A stretch of 57,511 nt of DNA from Clostridium sp. D53t1_180928_C8 (GTDB taxonomy: Bacteria > Bacillota > Clostridia > Clostridiales > Clostridiaceae). Location: positions 1 through 57,511 of the forward strand of contig NZ_JADPEL010000022.1 of NCBI RefSeq assembly GCF_015667795.1, written 5' to 3'. Positions 53,338 through 57,511 of this stretch are shown piece by piece (position 1 is the stretch's first letter; every line of letters starts with the position of its first letter). The position numbers and the translations under genes are program-made. Under the pieces are notes generated by a model that searched no databases, was not told the DNA's origin, and was given only the letters and a program-made list of their open reading frames with translations.

Positions 53338-54390
53338 ATGGATAAATATAAAACCTGGCTTATAACATTAGGATTATCTGATTATGCTAAGATAAAATTA
53401 ATAGAAAAGTATAATAATGAAGAAAATATTTATAATAATATTGATAATATAATTAAAGAAAAATTATTGCATAAAAACTTTTTAACGAAAATAAAAAATA
53501 ATAATAAAGAAGAAGAAAAATTAGAGGAATATTTATTTAAAAATAACATAAAGTATGTAACATATTCATCTAGTTTATATCCTGAAGGATTAAAAAATAT
53601 TGCAAATCCGCCATATGTTATATTTTATAAGGGAGATATAACACTATTAAATTATAATATGGTTGCAATTGTTGGCTCTCGAAAAAATACTAATTATGGA
53701 GAGCAGGTTACTAAATTTATAGTTTCAGAATTATATAATATTTCATATGGAGTTGTAAGTGGTGTAGCAGCAGGAATAGACTCAATTGCGCATAGAGAAA
53801 TTTTGTTTAGAGGTGGAAAAACTATAGGCGTTTTAGGTTGTGGTATAGATGTTGTATATCCAAGATTTAATAAAAATTTATATGATAGAATTTCTGAACA
53901 TGGATTATTAATATCAGAATTTTTACCAGGAACTAAGCCACTACCTTATAATTTTCCACGAAGAAATAGAATAATAAGTGCATTAAGTAATGGTGTAATT
54001 GTTATAGAAGCATCTAGTAGAAGTGGATCATTAATAACAGTTGATTATGCATTAAATCAATCTAAAGATGTTATGGTTGTTCCTGGACCGATTTTCAATG
54101 AAGCTAGTAAAGGGTGTAATTTATTAATTTATCAAGGAGCACGTCCGTTTTTAGGAAAAAAAGATTTATATGAATTTCTTAATGTAATTAAAAAAGAAGG
54201 TAAAAATAATGCTAAAAATAGTATTAAAAAATGTTTATTGGATGTAATAGGAAAGGAACCTATACATATAGATAAAATAATTGGAAGTCTAAATATTGAC
54301 AGGATAGCTTTATTTGAGTTATTATTTGAAATGCAAAATGAAAATGAAATTATTTGCCTGCCAGGCAATTATTACGTAAAGATTAGTTAG
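53338..54390 (+). CDS. dprA: DNA processing protein DprA
   Basis: Loads RecA on incoming single-stranded DNA during transformation. A helical N-terminal region (about residues 1-90) is followed by the Rossmann-like core with VAIVGSRKNTNYG (about 110-122), VSGVAAGIDSIAHR and FPRRNRIISALSNG. A C-terminal winged-helix-like domain covers about residues 290-350. AGAGG precedes the ATG 15 bp after yifB. No terminator separates it from topA. Confidence 0.95.
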   Translation: MDKYKTWLITLGLSDYAKIKLIEKYNNEENIYNNIDNIIKEKLLHKNFLTKIKNNNKEEEKLEEYLFKNNIKYVTYSSSLYPEGLKNIANPPYVIFYKGDITLLNYNMVAIVGSRKNTNYGEQVTKFIVSELYNISYGVVSGVAAGIDSIAHREILFRGGKTIGVLGCGIDVVYPRFNKNLYDRISEHGLLISEFLPGTKPLPYNFPRRNRIISALSNGVIVIEASSRSGSLITVDYALNQSKDVMVVPGPIFNEASKGCNLLIYQGARPFLGKKDLYEFLNVIKKEGKNNAKNSIKKCLLDVIGKEPIHIDKIIGSLNIDRIALFELLFEMQNENEIICLPGNYYVKIS

Positions 54391-54409
54391 AGTTTTAGGG
54401 GGGTAAAAG

Positions 54410-54430
54410 CTCCTAAGAGATAAATAGGAG
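54410..54430 (+). promoter_or_regulatory. Hairpin covering the topA ribosome binding site
   Basis: CTCCTA (54410-54415) pairs perfectly with TAGGAG (54425-54430), the Shine-Dalgarno of topA, with a 9-nt loop. It could limit translation. A stem of six pairs may still melt easily. Confidence 0.4.
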
Positions 54431-54438
54431 TTGATGGT

Positions 54439-56538
54439 ATGGGTCAGAATCTTGTAATTGTAGAGTCACCTGCAAAAGCAAAGACAATTAGTAAATATTT
54501 AGGTAAGAATTATACAGTTGAAGCTTCAATGGGGCATGTTAGAGATTTGCCTAAAAGTAAATTAGGCGTTGATATAGAAGATAATTTTAATCCAAAATAT
54601 ATAACTATTAGAGGAAAAGGTGAATTAATAACTAAATTAAAAAAAGCGGCTAAAAAAGCAGATAAAATTTATCTTGCAACCGACCCCGATAGAGAGGGTG
54701 AAGCTATATCTTGGCATTTAGCTAATATATTAAAGATTTCAGAAGATGATACATGTAGAATTGTATTTAATGAAATAACAAAAGGTGCTGTAAAGGAATC
54801 TATAAAAGAAGCAAGAAAGATAAATTTAAATTTAGTTGATGCGCAACAAGCAAGAAGAGTATTAGATAGACTTGTTGGTTATGAAATAAGTCCTATACTG
54901 TGGAAAAATGTTAAATGGGGATTAAGTGCTGGTAGAGTTCAATCAGCTGCATTAAAGCTTATTTGCGATAAAGAAGAAGAAATAAAAGCTTTTGAACCAA
55001 AAGAATATTGGACAGTAGATTGTATTTTAAAGAAGGAAAGAAAAAAGTTCCCAATAAAGTTAACAAAATTTGAAAATAAAAAAATAGAAATAAATAATGA
55101 AGAAGAAGCAAATAAAATAATAAGAGATTTAGAAGAAAATGATTACAGAATAGATAAGGTGAAAAAGGGAAATAGATTAAAAAATCCACTACCACCATTT
55201 ACAACAAGTACACTGCAACAAGAAGCTTCTAAGAAGCTTAACTTTATGACTAAAAGAACTATGTCTATAGCACAAGCTCTTTATGAAGGTATTGATGTAA
55301 AAGGGTATGGAACAGTAGGTTTAATAACTTATATGAGAACTGACTCTGTAAGAATTTCAGAAGAAGCTCAAAGTAAAGCGGTTGACTTTATAAAAGAAAA
55401 CTATGGAAATGAGTATCTTCCTGAAAAAGCTAGAGTTTACAAAAGTAAAAAAAATATTCAAGATGCTCATGAAGCTATAAGACCTTCTCATGTAGAAATA
55501 ACGCCAGAAATAGCAAAGGCAAGTTTATCATCTGAACAATATAAATTATATAGTCTAATATGGAAGAGATTTATTGCAAGCCAAATGGCATCATGTTCAT
55601 TAAATACTAATAGTATTAATATAGTAAATGGTGCATATTCATTTAAAGCATCAGGATCAACTATTAAATTTGATGGATTTATGAAGATATATGATTATAC
55701 AACAGAAGATGATGATAATGATGTAACATTACCAGTATTAGAAGAGGGTGAAGTATTATCACCAACATCAGTAGAAGGTAAACAGCACTTTACACAACCG
55801 CCAGCAAGATATACAGAAGCATCTTTTGTAAAGTTACTTGAGGAAAAAGGAATAGGTAGACCAAGTACTTATGTTCCTACTATTTCTACAATCTTAAGTA
55901 GAGAATACGTAGTAAGAGAAAAGAAAAATTTAGTTCCAACAGAATTAGGATTTATAGTAAATAATATAATGTCAGATTATTTTAAACAAATAGTTGATGT
56001 AGATTTTACAGCTGATATGGAAAGAAAGCTTGATTATATCGAAGAAGGTAGTGAAGAGTGGAAGGCTGTAGTAGGAGAATTCTTTGCGCCTCTTAAGATA
56101 GCTATTGATAAAGCGGAAAAAGAAATTTCAAAAGTAGTAATTGAAGATAAAGTTAGTGATGTTCCATGTGATAAATGTGGAAGAATGATGGTTATAAAGC
56201 GTGGAAGATATGGCACATTCTTAGCATGTCCTGGATATCCAGAATGTCATAATGCTAAGCCTATTGTTGAAGAACTAGATGTTCCTTGTCCAAAATGTGG
56301 TGGAAAGATATTAGCTAAGAGAAGTAAAAAAGGTAAGAAGTTCTTTGGATGTTCTAATTATCCAAATTGTGACTTTGTAAGTTGGAATGAGCCAATAAAG
56401 GAACCATGTTCAAAATGTGGTAGTTATATGACTATTAAATATTCAAAGACTAAAGGTAAATATGCTATATGCTCAAATACTGAGTGTGGAAATACAATGC
56501 CGTTAGAGGATGATACTGAAAAAAAAGACGATAAGTAG
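54439..56538 (+). CDS. topA: DNA topoisomerase I
   Basis: Relaxes negative supercoils. The Toprim domain begins LVIVESPAKAKTI and has TDPDREGE (residues 81-88). The active-site tyrosine is Tyr298 in GLITYMRTDS. Three C-terminal C4 zinc modules follow (CDKCGRMM.., CPKCGGKI.., CSKCGSYM..), covering about residues 570-690. The 699-residue length is typical. In B. subtilis topA is followed by trmFO, xerC and hslVU before codY; those genes are absent here. Confidence 0.98.
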   Translation: MGQNLVIVESPAKAKTISKYLGKNYTVEASMGHVRDLPKSKLGVDIEDNFNPKYITIRGKGELITKLKKAAKKADKIYLATDPDREGEAISWHLANILKISEDDTCRIVFNEITKGAVKESIKEARKINLNLVDAQQARRVLDRLVGYEISPILWKNVKWGLSAGRVQSAALKLICDKEEEIKAFEPKEYWTVDCILKKERKKFPIKLTKFENKKIEINNEEEANKIIRDLEENDYRIDKVKKGNRLKNPLPPFTTSTLQQEASKKLNFMTKRTMSIAQALYEGIDVKGYGTVGLITYMRTDSVRISEEAQSKAVDFIKENYGNEYLPEKARVYKSKKNIQDAHEAIRPSHVEITPEIAKASLSSEQYKLYSLIWKRFIASQMASCSLNTNSINIVNGAYSFKASGSTIKFDGFMKIYDYTTEDDDNDVTLPVLEEGEVLSPTSVEGKQHFTQPPARYTEASFVKLLEEKGIGRPSTYVPTISTILSREYVVREKKNLVPTELGFIVNNIMSDYFKQIVDVDFTADMERKLDYIEEGSEEWKAVVGEFFAPLKIAIDKAEKEISKVVIEDKVSDVPCDKCGRMMVIKRGRYGTFLACPGYPECHNAKPIVEELDVPCPKCGGKILAKRSKKGKKFFGCSNYPNCDFVSWNEPIKEPCSKCGSYMTIKYSKTKGKYAICSNTECGNTMPLEDDTEKKDDK

Positions 56539-56580
56539 AATATATCCGAATCATACCTTGTCGAAAGAATGTAAAAATTG

Positions 56581-56609
56581 TTGTAAAAAAAAATCTTATA
56601 TGATAGTAT
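56581..56609 (+). promoter_or_regulatory. Probable sigma-A promoter of codY
   Basis: TTGTAA (56581-56586) and TAGTAT (56604-56609) with a 17-bp spacer. AATCTTATA (56592-56600) and TATAAGATT (56607-56615) form a 9-bp inverted repeat around the -10 region. Confidence 0.55.
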
Positions 56610-56631
56610 AAGATTAGAAGTGATATCTTAA

Positions 56632-56653
56632 AATTTTGAGAATTTTGAAAATT
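56632..56653 (+). promoter_or_regulatory. Overlapping CodY-box-like sequences upstream of codY
   Basis: AATTTTGAGAATTTT (56632-56646) matches the CodY consensus AATTTTCWGAAAATT at 12 of 15 positions. AGAATTTTGAAAATT (56639-56653) matches at 11 of 15. Both lie about 15-40 bp downstream of the predicted transcription start, where binding would block elongation, which suggests autoregulation. Confidence 0.5.
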
Positions 56654-56694
56654 AACAATTTAGTGATAAGGCTTATGATGGGGGGAGTATTCAA

Positions 56695-57471
56695 TTGTCA
56701 TCATTATTAAATAAAACTAGAAGATTAAATAAGATTTTACAAAAGGGTGGTGCAGACCCAGTAGTATTCGACGATATATGCAAACTTTTAAGTGAAGTAT
56801 TAGAATGTAACGTATATATAATTAGTAGAAAAGGAAAAGTTTTAGGACATACTTTTTCAACGGATTTTGAATGTGGAATAATGAAAAAGTATGTTTTAGA
56901 AGAAGGTAGATTCCCATTAGGTTATAATGAAAGTCTACTAAAGATTTCAGAAACTTTAGCAAACTCTAAAAGTAATGGTAATTGTGTATTTAAGGGTGAA
57001 GGAACTTGTGAAGTTTCTAATAAGATAACTACAATAGTGCCTATAGTAGGTAATCGTGAAAGAATGGGAACATTGCTTTTAGCAAGATTCGGTGAAGAAT
57101 TTACAGATGAAGATTTAGTTTTAGCAGAACATAGTACAACTATAGTTGGAATGGAAATGTTAAGAGCTAAGCAATTTGAACTAGAAGAGGAAGCAAGAAA
57201 GAAAGCTGTTGTTCAATTAGCTATTGGAACTTTATCTTATTCTGAATTAGAAGCTGTAGAGCATATATTTAACGAATTAGAAGGTAATGAAGGATTATTA
57301 GTTGCATCTAAGATTGCAGATAAAGTAGGAATAACAAGAAGTGTTATTGTAAATGCATTAAGAAAGTTTGAAAGTGCCGGTGTAATTGAGTCAAGATCTT
57401 TAGGGATGAAAGGAACTCATATTAAAATTTTAAATGAAAAATTAGTAGAAGAATTAAAGAAAATACGATAA
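56695..57471 (+). CDS. codY: GTP- and branched-chain-amino-acid-sensing regulator CodY
   Basis: A global repressor of stationary-phase, nutrient-acquisition and, in pathogens, toxin and sporulation genes. The N-terminal GAF domain (about residues 1-155) starts [16 protein letters not shown] and binds isoleucine and valine. The C-terminal winged helix (about 180-258) contains [26 protein letters not shown], the conserved DNA-recognition helix. The start is TTG 56695 with GGGGGGAG upstream, and the length is 258 residues. It has its own promoter, possible autoregulatory boxes and a terminator. Confidence 0.97.
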   Translation: MSSLLNKTRRLNKILQKGGADPVVFDDICKLLSEVLECNVYIISRKGKVLGHTFSTDFECGIMKKYVLEEGRFPLGYNESLLKISETLANSKSNGNCVFKGEGTCEVSNKITTIVPIVGNRERMGTLLLARFGEEFTDEDLVLAEHSTTIVGMEMLRAKQFELEEEARKKAVVQLAIGTLSYSELEAVEHIFNELEGNEGLLVASKIADKVGITRSVIVNALRKFESAGVIESRSLGMKGTHIKILNEKLVEELKKIR

Positions 57472-57472
57472 A

Positions 57473-57505
57473 AAATAAGCTATACAGAAGTATAGCTTAT
57501 TTTTA
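57473..57505 (+). terminator. Intrinsic terminator of codY
   Basis: AAATAAGCTATAC (57473-57485) pairs perfectly with GTATAGCTTATTT (57490-57502), followed by TTA and a short AT tail. Confidence 0.92.
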
Positions 57506-57511
57506 TATAAT

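Noticed and set aside
1-57511. CRISPR array, prophage, integrative element or biosynthetic cluster
   Set aside because: No regularly spaced repeats, integrases, phage structural genes or biosynthetic modules are visible. The window is conserved housekeeping synteny.

Overview
The window is a stretch of conserved chromosome from a spore-forming, very AT-rich Firmicute, most likely a Clostridium sensu stricto (cluster I) species. The evidence is codon usage dominated by AGA, ATA and TTA, strong GGAGG-type ribosome binding sites, three sporulation genes (spoIVA, spoVM, ylbJ), a PrkC/PrpC pair, CodY, and a gene order that follows the Bacillus subtilis yloC-to-codY region closely. I see no rRNA or canonical tRNA genes, no CRISPR array, no prophage and no intact insertion sequence. 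The only clearly foreign-looking DNA is a GC-rich scrap at bases 1-75 and an 80%-GC perfect palindrome at 47445-47475.

Layout. 1-75: possible right end of an IS200/IS605-type element. 212-3863: radical-SAM/PDZ protein, der, gpsA. 4165-9042: spoIVA, a small PBECR-type nuclease-fold gene, ansA with a structured leader, and an NCS2 purine permease behind a leader-terminator. 9271-12462: yicC-remA-gmk-rpoZ-coaBC. 12584-24354: priA-def-fmt-zinc protease-rsmB-rlmN-prpC-prkC, then rsgA-rpe-thiN. 24509-24580: the 23-codon spoVM gene with a TTG start. rpmB is on the minus strand, followed by the yloU-yloV pair, recG and rsmD-coaD-(coiled-coil protein). The minus-strand pair tmcAL-ylbJ comes next, then pta-ackA, yceD-rpmF-plsX-acpP, rnc-(Elp3-like)-(DUF4044)-smc-ftsY, ylxM-ffh-rpsP-khpA, rimM-trmD, rplS, rbgA-rnhB, yraN (minus strand), yifB-dprA-topA and codY.

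How the genes work together. Most of the window serves translation and its quality control: ribosome assembly GTPases Der, RsgA and RbgA; rRNA and tRNA modification by RsmB, RlmN, RsmD, TrmD, RimM and TmcAL; formyl-Met metabolism by Def and Fmt; ribosomal proteins S16, L19, L28 and L32; and SRP targeting by Ffh, FtsY and YlxM. Other groups are lipid and CoA supply (GpsA, PlsX, AcpP, CoaBC, CoaD), acetate fermentation (Pta, AckA), replication, repair and chromosome structure (PriA, RecG, RnhB, DprA, TopA, Smc), cell-wall-responsive phosphorylation (PrkC, PrpC) and nutrient sensing (CodY).

The genes are largely ordinary. The most interesting signals are non-coding or very small: an unassigned four-way-junction RNA upstream of ansA, next to an orphan nuclease-fold gene with a perfect inverted repeat; a leader-terminator upstream of the purine permease; a hairpin that appears to bring a distant Shine-Dalgarno to exactly 7 nt from the khpA start; a 14-bp inverted repeat overlying the yceD promoter; CodY-like boxes downstream of the codY promoter; and the spoVM and DUF4044 microgenes.
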